Assembly: GCA_947167105.1 (NCBI GenBank)
Contig: CAMVGU010000011.1
Span: 24,285 to 88,284 of the forward strand
Source: an uncultured Selenomonas sp.
GTDB taxonomy: Bacteria; Bacillota; Negativicutes; Selenomonadales; Selenomonadaceae
Length of the DNA stretch: 64,000 nt
Direction: 5' to 3'
This document shows positions 1 to 8,553 of the stretch, piece by piece. The position numbers and the translations under genes were made by a program. Numbering within the stretch: position 1 is the first letter of the stretch; each line of letters begins with the position of its first letter. The notes below the pieces were generated by a model that saw only the letters and a list, made by a program, of their open reading frames with translations, was not told the origin of the DNA and ran no database searches.

Positions 1-123
1 CTGCCTTGCTGTTGGCAGAAGTCCAAATATACGATATACTCATGATTATAGAAAGGATGTGGTGACGTATGCTGTACGGAGAAGTATTCAAGGATGGGCT
101 CATTCTGGAATATCATATCATGA

Positions 124-240
124 AGATGTACGCAGAATTTCTGGATTGGCGATGGCAAGGAGCCAATTCATGTGCATGTATGCAAAGGAACATTTCAAGA
201 AACATTTATTGTGCTAAAAATTCCTACCCCCACAAAACAG
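124..240 (+). pseudogene. Possible DUF4160-like remnant
   Basis: In one plus frame the peptide DGKEPIHVHVCKG is read at about 151-189. It resembles the conserved core of DUF4160 proteins (a pattern such as EPPHIHVxKG), small proteins usually found beside DUF2442 partners. The frame has a stop at 121-123 and no convincing start; a neighbouring frame has a start at 69 preceded by an AAAGGA site, so a frameshift could have split the gene. The similarity is short, so this is a tentative reading of a decayed gene. Confidence 0.3.
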
Positions 241-273
241 AGGCACAGCCCATCAAAAAGCTGTGCCTCTTTT
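240..273. terminator. Bidirectional terminator
   Basis: A perfect 10-bp stem (GAGGCACAGC / GCTGTGCCTC) with an 11-nt loop is followed by T residues on the plus strand and by a GTTTTG run on the minus strand. It can end both the remnant on the left and the convergent scrA-scrB transcript. Confidence 0.8.
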
Positions 274-290
274 CATATGCTATTGCCCAT

Positions 291-1733
291 TCACCTGAAC
301 TTAAAGCTGTCAAGCTGCCAAATTCTGCCGGAAATGGATTCCATGGGCGCATCTGAGTAAAGCCTCAGCTCCGGCTGGATATTCTTCTCCGGGAATACGA
401 AGAATGCGGCTGCTTCCTCGCCGTGCTGGAAGAAGGCTTCAACAGCCGTCTTGTCCGCAAAGAGCTGCAGGGACAGCACCTGATCCACGAACAGGCGGAA
501 CTGGCGCTTGCCACGCCCGCCCAGCTTCATGCCATTGCGGTCGATGACCATCATCTGGGTTGTCCTGTCAAACAGCAGAGCAACCTTTTCCAGTCCGTAA
601 ACCAGCTCCAGGCGTACACGCTGCGCCTCGCCCAGGGTAATATCCAGCAAGACCTCGGAACCTTCGTAAAGGTCGGCTTCCAATTCCTCTGTGAGATCCG
701 TGTCCAGGGTGATGGCACTCTCCTGCACCCGCAGTTCCCTGAGCTCACGGGCCGGTTTGGAGAAGATGTGCCCCTGCCTTAAAGTCAGCTCGCGGGGCAG
801 GGTCAGGCTGTACATCCAGCCTTCCTCCTTCGTCGGGTAATCGCTGTCCTTATCCGGCATACCCATCCAGCCCAGCAGCAGATTGCGTCCCTCATGCTGG
901 AATACCTGGGGGGCGTAGAAATCGAAGCCCTTGTCCAGCTCCTGGAACTTGCCGTGGAACATGGTCATGCCGTCCAGGGACACATGGCCTGCCACATAAC
1001 CGGCCTGGTAGAGATTCTGCCTGTCGTGCTCCCGTGCCTCCAGGCCCTGGGGACAGAAAATCAAGGCTTCATAGTCACCGAAACGAATCAGGTTCGGACA
1101 TTCCCACATATAGCCAAATTCGCCCAGGCGGTTTGCCAGTTCGCCCCTGCACTGCCAGCCGGTAGGTGTTTCCTCGTAGATGAGGACTGTCCCCGTCTCA
1201 TCTTCCCGCTGGGCGCCGATAACAAAATAACGGCGTCCGTGGCGGCTGAAAAGATAAGGATCACGAAAATGCCCTGTATAGCCCGGCGGGTTCTTCGCGA
1301 CGATAATTGCCCCCTTTGCCAGCGTGCCATCCTCCTGCAAAGTCGCCCAGCGCTGGGCAGGGGTGCGCACGCCCGCCTCATCCTTGGCATTGCAGGTGTA
1401 GAGTGCTTTCAACTGGCCGTTAATCACCGAACCGCAGCCGGAATAGCAGCCATCCTTGTCATGGGCATCCGTAGGCCAGAGTGCCAGCTCCGGCACCCTG
1501 TAATGGATGAAATCACGGGTGGAGGTATGTGCCCAGCATTTATTCTTATGCACTGTGCCCAGGGGATTCCACTGGTAAAAAATATGGTAAGCACCATCAA
1601 AATAAGTAAGTCCGTTGGGGTCATTGATCAGGCCGAAGGGCATCTCCAGATGGAAACGGTTATGCCAGCGATGCCGGAAGGGCAGCCCCTCACGCACCCT
1701 GGCGTCAATCTCTCTCTTGTCAAAAGCTTCCAT
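291..1733 (-). CDS. scrB: Sucrose-6-phosphate hydrolase (GH32 invertase)
   Basis: A cytoplasmic enzyme of 480 residues that splits sucrose 6-phosphate, the product of PTS uptake, into glucose 6-phosphate and fructose. The GH32 hallmarks are visible: NDPNG with the nucleophile Asp38, RDP at 157-159 stabilising the transition state, and EC at 211-212 with the acid/base Glu. A beta-sandwich-like C-terminal region follows the five-blade propeller. The ATG at 1733 was chosen because GAGGAG lies 10 bases upstream; an in-frame extension to 1781 lacks such a site. It follows scrA on the same strand, separated by a strong stem-loop. No fructokinase or scrR is in the window. The family is clear; sucrose phosphate rather than free sucrose is inferred from the PTS neighbour. 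Confidence 0.93.
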   Translation of the reverse strand: MEAFDKREIDARVREGLPFRHRWHNRFHLEMPFGLINDPNGLTYFDGAYHIFYQWNPLGTVHKNKCWAHTSTRDFIHYRVPELALWPTDAHDKDGCYSGCGSVINGQLKALYTCNAKDEAGVRTPAQRWATLQEDGTLAKGAIIVAKNPPGYTGHFRDPYLFSRHGRRYFVIGAQREDETGTVLIYEETPTGWQCRGELANRLGEFGYMWECPNLIRFGDYEALIFCPQGLEAREHDRQNLYQAGYVAGHVSLDGMTMFHGKFQELDKGFDFYAPQVFQHEGRNLLLGWMGMPDKDSDYPTKEEGWMYSLTLPRELTLRQGHIFSKPARELRELRVQESAITLDTDLTEELEADLYEGSEVLLDITLGEAQRVRLELVYGLEKVALLFDRTTQMMVIDRNGMKLGGRGKRQFRLFVDQVLSLQLFADKTAVEAFFQHGEEAAAFFVFPEKNIQPELRLYSDAPMESISGRIWQLDSFKFR

Positions 1734-1750
1734 AGAAATTCCACTCCTCA

Positions 1751-1790
1751 AAAAACATGCGGGCGGCGCGGGTAATCCCACGCCGCCCGC
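1751..1790 (-). terminator. Intercistronic stem-loop between scrA and scrB
   Basis: Long GC-rich arms (GCGGGCGGCG / CGCCGCCCGC, extendable to 14 bp with one mismatch) are followed on the minus strand by ATGTTTTTT. It has the shape of an intrinsic terminator, but scrB lies immediately downstream, so it may be a partial terminator that lowers scrB relative to scrA or an mRNA-stabilising stem. Confidence 0.6.
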
Positions 1791-1814
1791 TCAGGCTCGT
1801 ACAGATTTTGAATT

Positions 1815-3689
1815 TTACTCCTGCGGATTAAAGAAAGTGAAGGTCAGGCCAAAGGCCACGGCAAAGCCCACAGCATTGACGATAATGTACTCCAGCAGGT
1901 GGTTCAGGTAAAGGAGCGTGCCCGGAATAACCGTGATGCCCATGCCCGTACCGGCCAGGCCCATGAAGGCCGCCAGGCCGCCTGCGCAGGCACCGCCCAC
2001 CAGGCCATAGATAAAGGGCTTCATGAAACGGAGATTGATACCGAAGATAGCCGGCTCGGTGATGCCGAGGAAAGCCGGAACTGCCGAGGAAATGTAGAGA
2101 GCGCGCTTCTTCGCGTTCTTCGTGCGGGCTGCAACCGCCACAGCCGCGCCGCCCTGGGCCACAATAGCGCCGGTGATGATGGCATTGAAGGGATCAACCC
2201 CCGTCGTAGCAAGGAGCTGGACTTCCAAGGCGTTGAAGATGTGATGCACGCCGAACACGACAATGACCTGCTGCAGGCCGCCCACAATGATACCGCCGAT
2301 GCCGAAGGGCATAGCCAGGAAGGCTGCAACCGCGCCGAAGACAACATTCTCAATACCGTGCATGATAGGCCCAATGACGAGCAGGCCCAGCAACATGCAG
2401 ACAAACAGGGTGACAAAGGGGGTAACGATAAGGTCGATGATATCAGGCACGACCTGCTTCAAAGCCGCCTGCAGCTTGGCAGCCACAATGCCCAGCACAA
2501 GGGCAGGCAGCACGGAACCCTGGTAGCCGACAACCGGCACCTGCAGGCCAAAAATATCCATCAGGAGCGGCTGCTGTGCGCCGCCGGGGATTGCAGCCCA
2601 GGCATTCGGGAGCTGGGGAGCAACCAGCATCAGGCCCAGTACGATACCGATAACCGGAGTGCCGCCGAAGCGCTTCATGGTAGACCAGCAGACCAGCGCA
2701 GGCAGGAAGATGAAGGCCGTATCCGTCAGGACCTGGCTCATGGTCAGCACATTATCGCTGAACTGGACGCCCAGGGCCTGGCTGGCACCGCGCAGGCCCA
2801 TGAAAAGACCTGTTGCCACCAGCACGGGGATAATCGGCACGAACACGTCGCCCAGAGTACGGGAAATCTTCTGGGCCAGGGACATCTGCTCATAGGCTTC
2901 CTGCTTATTGGAACCGGCAGCACCCAGATTCGTGCCTGCCACAAATACATCAAACACCTTATCGACAAAACCCGTGCCCAGGATAATCTGGTACTGGGCC
3001 GCCGCAAAGAACTGCCCCTTAACGCCGTCGATATTTTCAATGGCCTTCTCATCCACCTTGGAACGGTCATTCAGGATAAGGCGCAGACGAGTCGCACAGT
3101 GCTCTGCGCTGCGGACATTATCCATGCCGCCCACATAGCGCTCGATAAGCTTGGCCACACGTTCCTCAGCCGGCAGGTCGGACAGGGCCGCCTCATCGGC
3201 CTCCACCTTCTCCTGCACGCTGGCCGACCCGGAAGACGCTCCCTCCTCTGCATCGCCGGAAACGATCTCAGCGCCATTCAGGGCAATGGTGATCTTGCCG
3301 TAATCAGCCGCATTCGTCACCAGCACCGGCGTGGTAACATCATAGCCTGCAGCCTTAATGGCAGGCACATCGAATTCCAGCAGGAGCTGGCCCTTCTTCA
3401 CTGCCGCCCCCTGCTCCACACGAGCAGTGAAATGCTCGCCCTTGAGGTTCACCGTGTCAAGGCCCACATGGATAAGCATGTCAACGCCATCATTTGAATG
3501 AAGGCCAATGGCGTGCTTCGTCTCAAAGAACACCGTGACCTCGCCGTCAAAAGGCGCATAGACCTTGCCCTCAGGCTCCGCCACAGCCGCGCCACGCCCC
3601 ATGGCACCGCTGGCAAAGGCCGGGTCTTTGACCTCCGACAAAGCTATCAGCTTGCCGGAAAGCGGACTGTCCAGACGCAAATCCTTCAT
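1815..3689 (-). CDS. scrA: Sucrose-type PTS permease, EIIABC
   Basis: A 624-residue membrane phosphotransferase that takes up and phosphorylates a disaccharide. Domain order is EIIA (about 1-145, glucose-type fold; KHAIGL His59 and the phospho-acceptor His74 in LIHVGLDTV), an acidic Ser-rich linker, EIIB (about 175-265, phospho-Cys198 in EHCATRL), then the polytopic EIIC (about 290-615). Having EIIA at the N terminus is a less common arrangement than EIIBC or EIIBCA. Start ATG has GGGGAA upstream. The EIIC and the adjacent GH32 hydrolase point to sucrose; trehalose or another glucoside is the alternative. A promoter, an operator-like dyad and a cre-like site lie upstream. Confidence 0.9.
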   Translation of the reverse strand: MKDLRLDSPLSGKLIALSEVKDPAFASGAMGRGAAVAEPEGKVYAPFDGEVTVFFETKHAIGLHSNDGVDMLIHVGLDTVNLKGEHFTARVEQGAAVKKGQLLLEFDVPAIKAAGYDVTTPVLVTNAADYGKITIALNGAEIVSGDAEEGASSGSASVQEKVEADEAALSDLPAEERVAKLIERYVGGMDNVRSAEHCATRLRLILNDRSKVDEKAIENIDGVKGQFFAAAQYQIILGTGFVDKVFDVFVAGTNLGAAGSNKQEAYEQMSLAQKISRTLGDVFVPIIPVLVATGLFMGLRGASQALGVQFSDNVLTMSQVLTDTAFIFLPALVCWSTMKRFGGTPVIGIVLGLMLVAPQLPNAWAAIPGGAQQPLLMDIFGLQVPVVGYQGSVLPALVLGIVAAKLQAALKQVVPDIIDLIVTPFVTLFVCMLLGLLVIGPIMHGIENVVFGAVAAFLAMPFGIGGIIVGGLQQVIVVFGVHHIFNALEVQLLATTGVDPFNAIITGAIVAQGGAAVAVAARTKNAKKRALYISSAVPAFLGITEPAIFGINLRFMKPFIYGLVGGACAGGLAAFMGLAGTGMGITVIPGTLLYLNHLLEYIIVNAVGFAVAFGLTFTFFNPQE

Positions 3690-3713
3690 GATTAGTTCCC
3701 CTTTCCCCTAAAC

Positions 3714-3728
3714 ATGGAAACGATACCG
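3714..3728. promoter_or_regulatory. cre-like site (carbon catabolite control)
   Basis: ATGGAAACGATACCG fits the CcpA consensus WTGNAANCGNWNNCW at all but the last position. It lies in the scrA leader, 25 bases before the start, where binding would act as a roadblock. It could equally be the operator of a LacI-family sugar repressor. Confidence 0.45.
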
Positions 3729-3817
3729 TAAAACGGAAAATAATGCCTGCGGCCTGACTTTCAGCCGTTAAAAGACATATTCGTCATTTAACGGGAATTT
3801 CCTGCCGCTTTCGGATG

Positions 3818-3831
3818 TGAAACCAATTTCA
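3818..3831. promoter_or_regulatory. Operator-like dyad in the scrA promoter
   Basis: TGAAACCAATTTCA has perfect 5-bp arms (TGAAA/TTTCA). It sits at about the transcription start of the scrA promoter, the typical place for a LacI-family (ScrR-type) operator. The regulator itself is not in the window. Confidence 0.45.
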
Positions 3832-3838
3832 TACTCAT

Positions 3839-3867
3839 AGTCTAATATAGCCCCGGATATTTGTCAA
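3839..3867 (-). promoter_or_regulatory. scrA promoter
   Basis: On the minus strand a perfect -35 TTGACA (3862-3867) is 17 bp from TAGACT (3839-3844). The predicted leader is about 140 nt and includes the dyad and the cre-like site. The 335-bp gap between scrA and the next gene holds these sites and nothing else recognisable apart from a -10 for the plus-strand gene. Confidence 0.6.
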
Positions 3868-3971
3868 GGGGCAAACAGATTTCTTTTTCCGCTTCTTCAA
3901 GGCAATTTCCTCCGCTAAAGCTATCATATATTTCACGCAACTATTTCCCGCTTTTTTTCAGAATCAGCTTC

Positions 3972-3977
3972 TATAAT
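3972..3977 (+). promoter_or_regulatory. -10 box of the NlpC/P60 gene
   Basis: TATAAT lies 48 bases before the chosen TTG start. No good -35 was found at 16-18 bp. Confidence 0.45.
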
Positions 3978-4024
3978 TCGCAATGGTGTATCAAGTGACA
4001 TCAAAAACGAAAGGAAGATTTCCA

Positions 4025-4696
4025 TTGAAAAGAGTAACACGTATATTATTGTTGACCATGCTGGTGATGGCATGCTGCTCAAGCCTTGCTTTGGCATCTG
4101 CCTTCCGTGTGGGTGATCAGGGCGAGGCCGTGGCCAGGATTCAGGCACAGCTTGCAAGTTTAGGCTACGATGTTGCCGTGGATGGCAGCTTCGGGCCTGC
4201 AACAGCTAGTGCAGTCCAGGCTTTCCAGGCTGATTCCGGCCTGGAAGCAGATGGACTTGTGGGACAGGGTACGTACTCCGCCCTGTTCGGCACCGACGAG
4301 CCGATGCCGGAAGTCAGCCGCGGTACTACCAGCATCTCCCGCCGCCTGATTTCCGATGCCCTGCAGTATGTGGGCGTCCCCTATGTCTTCGGCGGCACCA
4401 GCCCGGAATACGGTTTTGACTGCTCCGGCTTTGTGCAGTATGTTTTCGCCCTGTCCGGCATTGATATTCCCCGCACGGCTGATTACCAGTTCGAGATAGG
4501 CACGCCGGTCTCCAAAGAAGACCTGATTCCAGGCGACCTGGTCTTCTTCGAGACGTATGCGCCGGGTGCCTCCCATGTGGGCATCTACATCGGCGACGGC
4601 AACTTCGTTGACGCCACCTCCGGCGGCGTAACGGTCGAATCCCTGTACAGCCCCTACCGTCTCTCCTGCTACTACGGCGCACGCCGCATCATCTGA
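4025..4696 (+). CDS. Secreted NlpC/P60 peptidoglycan hydrolase with PG-binding domain
   Basis: A 223-residue exported cell-wall endopeptidase. Order: signal peptide (hydrophobic LLLTMLV stretch, cleavage near ALA-SA), a PG_binding_1 repeat (FRVGDQGEAV to about residue 85), then an NlpC/P60 domain with the catalytic Cys in FDCSGFVQ and His in SHVGIYIG. Such enzymes cut gamma-D-Glu-meso-DAP links in stem peptides. The TTG at 4025 was preferred over the ATG at 3983 because GGAAG sits upstream of it and it places the signal peptide right at the N terminus. It is a single-gene unit closed by a strong terminator. Confidence 0.9.
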   Translation: MKRVTRILLLTMLVMACCSSLALASAFRVGDQGEAVARIQAQLASLGYDVAVDGSFGPATASAVQAFQADSGLEADGLVGQGTYSALFGTDEPMPEVSRGTTSISRRLISDALQYVGVPYVFGGTSPEYGFDCSGFVQYVFALSGIDIPRTADYQFEIGTPVSKEDLIPGDLVFFETYAPGASHVGIYIGDGNFVDATSGGVTVESLYSPYRLSCYYGARRII

Positions 4697-4715
4697 CAGC
4701 ATAATTTTTTAATCG

Positions 4716-4742
4716 AAAAGCCGCCCTTACGGGCGGCTTTTT
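4716..4742. terminator. Bidirectional terminator
   Basis: AAAAGCCGCCC, loop TTAC, GGGCGGCTTTT. A-rich and T-rich flanks allow it to work in both directions, ending the NlpC/P60 gene and dnaB, whose stop codon it overlaps. Confidence 0.85.
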
Positions 4743-6066
4743 ACTGTATGAGCAAATCCCGGAACTTGGTAAACTCTCTCTGGAAGAAAAGCTTGATTGT
4801 GTCCACCGGGCCGTTACGGTGCTTGGCTATGATGACTTCCGTGATGTTCTTGTCCTCGGTGTCCTTGTCGTAATAATCCTCACGGTAGAGGAACATGACA
4901 ATATCCGCATCCTGCTCCAGGGAGCCTGACTCACGTAGGTCAGAGAGCATGGGGCGCTTGACCTGGCGGCTTTCTACGGAGCGTGAGAGCTGGGAGAGAG
5001 CCACCACGGGCACATCCAGTTCACGGGCCAGAGCTTTAAGCGAGCGGGAAATCTCGGAAATCTCCTGCTGGCGGTTGTCTGAGTTTCGGCTGGGACGCCC
5101 CTGCATGAGCTGCAGGTAGTCGATGAAAATGACATCCAGGCCGTGCTCCGCCTTCAGGCGCCGCGCCTTGGAGCGCAGTTCCATGACGGTGAGGCCCGCC
5201 GTATCGTCGATATAGATGGGAGCCTTGTTCAGCCGGTCGGCAACCTCCACCAGCTTCGTCCATTCCTCGTCCGTCAGTTGGCCGGTGCGCAAATGCTGGG
5301 CATCAATGCCCCCCTCGGAGCAGAGCATGCGCTGCATCAGTTGTTCCTTGCTCATTTCCAGGGAGAAGAAGGCGCAGATGCCTCCGTGGAGACCCACGTA
5401 GCTGGCGATATTGAGGGTGAAAGCGGTCTTGCCCATGGAAGGCCGGGCCGCAACCAGCACCAGGTCGGATTTCTGCAAGCCGCTGGTGAGGGTGTCAAGA
5501 TCCTTGAAGCCTGTGGACAGGCCCGTCAGGCCGCCCTTGGATTCATATAAGAGATTGATGCGCTCGAAGGTGCGCATCAGGATATCCTTCATGGATTCAA
5601 AGGCACCGCCGGACTGGCCCGCCGCCACGGCAAGGATTTTCTTCTCCGCCTCATCCATGATGGCCTCGACATCCTCGGTATCCTCATAGGCAGCGGCCGC
5701 TATCGCCGTGGCCGCATCTATGAGGCGACGCAGCTCGGCTTTCTCCCGCACAATCTTCGCGTGGTAGGTGACATTTGCTGCCGTGGGCACCGTGTTGGCG
5801 AGGTCAGAGACAAAGGTAATGCCGCCGACCCGCTCCAACTGTTCCTCTTTCCTGAGTTCTTCCACCAGGGTCACGATATCGACGGCTTCCTCGTTCTCGA
5901 TCAGCTTCTGCATGGCCTCGAAGGCAATCCTGTGCGCCTCCCGGTAAAAATCCTCCCCATGCAGGATCTCCATGACCTGGGTAATGGCTTCTTTCTTGAT
6001 GAGCATCGCGCCCAGCACGGCTTTTTCCGCCTCGATATTCTGGGGCGGCATGCGATCCTGCGGCAT
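4741..6066 (-). CDS. dnaB: Replicative DNA helicase DnaB
   Basis: The 441-residue hexameric 5'-3' helicase at the replication fork. An N-terminal DnaB_N domain (about 8-110) is followed by a RecA-like DnaB_C domain with Walker A ARPSMGKT (207-214), a Walker B region around VIFIDYLQLM, and the arginine-rich HRNGP segment near the end. It is the last gene of the DUF2232-gdpP-rplI-lonC-dnaB operon; its ATG overlaps the lonC stop (TAATG), and the ribosome site GAGGAGGAAGGG lies inside lonC, suggesting translational coupling. Confidence 0.97.
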   Translation of the reverse strand: MPQDRMPPQNIEAEKAVLGAMLIKKEAITQVMEILHGEDFYREAHRIAFEAMQKLIENEEAVDIVTLVEELRKEEQLERVGGITFVSDLANTVPTAANVTYHAKIVREKAELRRLIDAATAIAAAAYEDTEDVEAIMDEAEKKILAVAAGQSGGAFESMKDILMRTFERINLLYESKGGLTGLSTGFKDLDTLTSGLQKSDLVLVAARPSMGKTAFTLNIASYVGLHGGICAFFSLEMSKEQLMQRMLCSEGGIDAQHLRTGQLTDEEWTKLVEVADRLNKAPIYIDDTAGLTVMELRSKARRLKAEHGLDVIFIDYLQLMQGRPSRNSDNRQQEISEISRSLKALARELDVPVVALSQLSRSVESRQVKRPMLSDLRESGSLEQDADIVMFLYREDYYDKDTEDKNITEVIIAKHRNGPVDTIKLFFQREFTKFRDLLIQ

Positions 6067-8066
6067 TACCCTTCCTCCTCGGGAGCTTCTTCCTCATCGG
6101 CGAAAATATACTCAAAGGCTTCCTCGGCTGTCTTGACCGGATGGATTTCCAGCCCCAGATGTTCCTTGGGGATATCCTTGGAATTCTCCTTGGGGATTAG
6201 CATGACCTTGATGCCTGCCTGCTTGGCGCCGTAGGCTTTTTCAAAGACGCCGCCCACGGGGCGCACGCGGCCCGCCAGGGAGATCTCCCCTGTGACCGCC
6301 ACATCCTGCCGGATCTTGCGGCCTGTGACGGCGGAGACCAGCACCGCCAGTATGGCTGTGCCTGCGCTGGGGCCATCGATTTTGCCGCCGCCGATTACAT
6401 TGATATGCACGTCATAGTCATGGATATCCTTGCCCGTGACCCGGCGCAGCACGGAGGCTGCATTGAACACGGAGTCCTTGGCCATGGAACCGGCTGTCTC
6501 GTTGAAGCGCACCGTGCCCTTGCCCTTCTCATGGGCGGGAAAGGCCACGGCCTCAATCTCGATAACCGAGCCCAGAAAGCCTGAGACTCCCAGCCCGAAG
6601 ATATGGCCCTGAATCAGCTTGTCGGAGGCTTTTTTCGTCACATACTGGAACAGGCGGCTGACCTGGGCGACCTCGTAGATTTCCGCCTTGCTCACCGTGA
6701 CGGCAGGGCTTGCCCCTGCTTCCGCCCCCTGCACTTCTTCAGCTTCGGAGGGGGCAGCTTCCTCTGCCTGGGCACTGGCTTTTTCCAAGGCCAGGCTGTA
6801 GGCATCGGCCAGGATATTGATGGCCTTGCGGCCCTCTATGGTGTACTCCGAAATCAGCTCGGCAATGCCCGGCTCCAGGACCGCCCCCAGCTTTTTGGCT
6901 GCATTCTCCACAATGATGCGGATATGCTTAGGCGTCAGCGGCTCGAAGTAAATCTCCGCACAGCGAGAGCGCAGGGCAGGGTTGATGGAACCGGCATCGC
7001 GGGTAGTCGCCCCGATCAGCACGAAATCCGCCGGTGCCCCTTCCTCAAAAAGCTGCCTGATATATTTCGGCACCTTCGGATCATCAGGATCATAATAGGC
7101 GGACTCAAAGAAGGCGCGCTTATCCTCCAGCACCTTCAGGAGCTTGTTCTGCAGCATCTCATCCATTTCACCGATTTCGTCGATAAAGAGGATACCGCCG
7201 TGAGCCTCCGTCACCAGACCCGGTTTCGGCTCCGGCACGCCTGCGTCCGCCAGGGCGCGGGAGGCCCCCTGATAGATGGGGTCATGCACCGAGCCCAGAA
7301 GGGGGTTCGTGATGTCCCTGGGGTCCCAGCGCAGGGTCGTGCCGTCCGTCTCCACAAAGGGAGCCTCTGCCCCGAAGGGCGAGGTTTCCTTCTTCTTGGC
7401 CGCTTCCAGCACCAGGCGCGCAGCCGTGGTCTTGCCCACCCCCGGCGGGCCGTAGAGCAGCAAATGCTGGGGATAGGGGGAGGAAAGCTTGGCCATCAGG
7501 GATTTCACTGCCCGCTCCTGGCCCACGATTTCAGCAAAGGACCGGGGGCGCAAAAGCTCCATAACCGACTGGGTCAGATGGACGCTTTCCAGCTTTTCCA
7601 GTTCCTCACGCTTCGCCTTGTCATGGGGAGACTCCAAATCAGGCTTTTCCTCCTTGATGACCTGACGGCGTATATCATCCACGTAATCGGCGTGCTCTTT
7701 CTCCAGCTTCTCCGTGACCTTCTTCTCTATCCTGCTTTCCACGTCCTTGCGGGCAACGATATCCGCCACCCGTTCCTGCAACTGCATCAGTATCTCAGGG
7801 ATCTCCCCATCCCTGGGGGCAGGCCCCAGCATGGGATTTTCCTCCAGGATGCGCCTGAGAGCCAGGACGCGCTCCCCGCGCTTGTCCGAGCGCATCAGGG
7901 AAAGGGCCTCCATCTTGCCTGCCTGGATGACCAGCTTTTCCGTCCCCACCAGGTCTACCAGGAGTGCGTAGAGGGCGTTGATCTGCCGGTCAATCTGCTC
8001 CATTGCCACATCCTTCCTGGGGGGCAGCTCGGATTTGCTCGAAAATAACTTATCAAAGAATTTCAT
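6066..8066 (-). CDS. lonC: LonC-type ATP-dependent protease
   Basis: A 666-residue Lon-like protease without the large Lon N domain. It has a coiled N-terminal region (about 60-170), an AAA+ module with Walker A GPPGVGKT and ILFIDEIGEMD as Walker B, an Ala/Glu-rich linker near 435-465, and a Lon protease domain with the catalytic Ser567 (DGPSAG) and Lys610 (FEKAYG). Placement between rplI and dnaB matches the lonC locus of Firmicutes. Whether ATP drives proteolysis in this branch cannot be told from sequence; some LonC proteins lack ATPase activity, but the Walker motifs here look intact. The Shine-Dalgarno site is weak and rplI ends 12 bases upstream. Confidence 0.92.
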   Translation of the reverse strand: MKFFDKLFSSKSELPPRKDVAMEQIDRQINALYALLVDLVGTEKLVIQAGKMEALSLMRSDKRGERVLALRRILEENPMLGPAPRDGEIPEILMQLQERVADIVARKDVESRIEKKVTEKLEKEHADYVDDIRRQVIKEEKPDLESPHDKAKREELEKLESVHLTQSVMELLRPRSFAEIVGQERAVKSLMAKLSSPYPQHLLLYGPPGVGKTTAARLVLEAAKKKETSPFGAEAPFVETDGTTLRWDPRDITNPLLGSVHDPIYQGASRALADAGVPEPKPGLVTEAHGGILFIDEIGEMDEMLQNKLLKVLEDKRAFFESAYYDPDDPKVPKYIRQLFEEGAPADFVLIGATTRDAGSINPALRSRCAEIYFEPLTPKHIRIIVENAAKKLGAVLEPGIAELISEYTIEGRKAINILADAYSLALEKASAQAEEAAPSEAEEVQGAEAGASPAVTVSKAEIYEVAQVSRLFQYVTKKASDKLIQGHIFGLGVSGFLGSVIEIEAVAFPAHEKGKGTVRFNETAGSMAKDSVFNAASVLRRVTGKDIHDYDVHINVIGGGKIDGPSAGTAILAVLVSAVTGRKIRQDVAVTGEISLAGRVRPVGGVFEKAYGAKQAGIKVMLIPKENSKDIPKEHLGLEIHPVKTAEEAFEYIFADEEEAPEEEG

Positions 8067-8078
8067 GGTCTTACTCTG

Positions 8079-8522
8079 TTATTCTGCCACAATATTGACT
8101 TTTATCTTGCTAGTAATGGCGGGATGCACCTTGATTACTGCCTCGTAGCTGCCCGCCCCGGTGACTGTCCCCTGAATGGAAATTTTCTTCTTGTCCACGG
8201 TGATATTCTGTTTGGCCAGGGCATCAGCCACATCCTTGCCCGTCACCGAGCCGAAAAGCTTGCCCCCCTCCCCCATGCGGACGGGGATGGTAACTTCCAC
8301 TTTCTCCAGTTGCGCCGCCATCAGCTTGGCCTCGTCCGTAGCCTGGGCCTCCTTGCGGGCCTTGGAACCGGCCTGCTGCTTGGCCACGTTCAGGGTCTGG
8401 GCCGTAGCCGGTACCGCCAGCTTGCGAGGCAGCAGGAAATTGCGGCCATAGCCTTCCTGTACCTCGACAATCTCACCCTTTGCACCGAGTTTCTTCACAT
8501 CCTGGGTAAGTATAACTTTCAT
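8079..8522 (-). CDS. rplI: 50S ribosomal protein L9
   Basis: A 147-residue protein of the large subunit: an N-terminal 23S-binding domain (MKVILTQDVKKLGAKGE, GYGRNFLLPRKLA), a long connecting helix and a C-terminal RNA-binding domain (about 78-147). The ATG at 8522 has AAGGGAG eight bases upstream; longer in-frame reading toward 8762 runs into gdpP and is not used. It lies 31 bases after gdpP, as in Bacillus. Confidence 0.97.
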   Translation of the reverse strand: MKVILTQDVKKLGAKGEIVEVQEGYGRNFLLPRKLAVPATAQTLNVAKQQAGSKARKEAQATDEAKLMAAQLEKVEVTIPVRMGEGGKLFGSVTGKDVADALAKQNITVDKKKISIQGTVTGAGSYEAVIKVHPAITSKIKVNIVAE

Positions 8523-8553
8523 TTGAAAAACTCCCTTCTGGAAAAAAATTCTT

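Noticed and set aside
1899..3497. A 532-codon plus-strand frame opposite scrA
   Set aside because: It is a His/Gln-rich antisense shadow of a GC-rich gene whose own product is a clear PTS permease.
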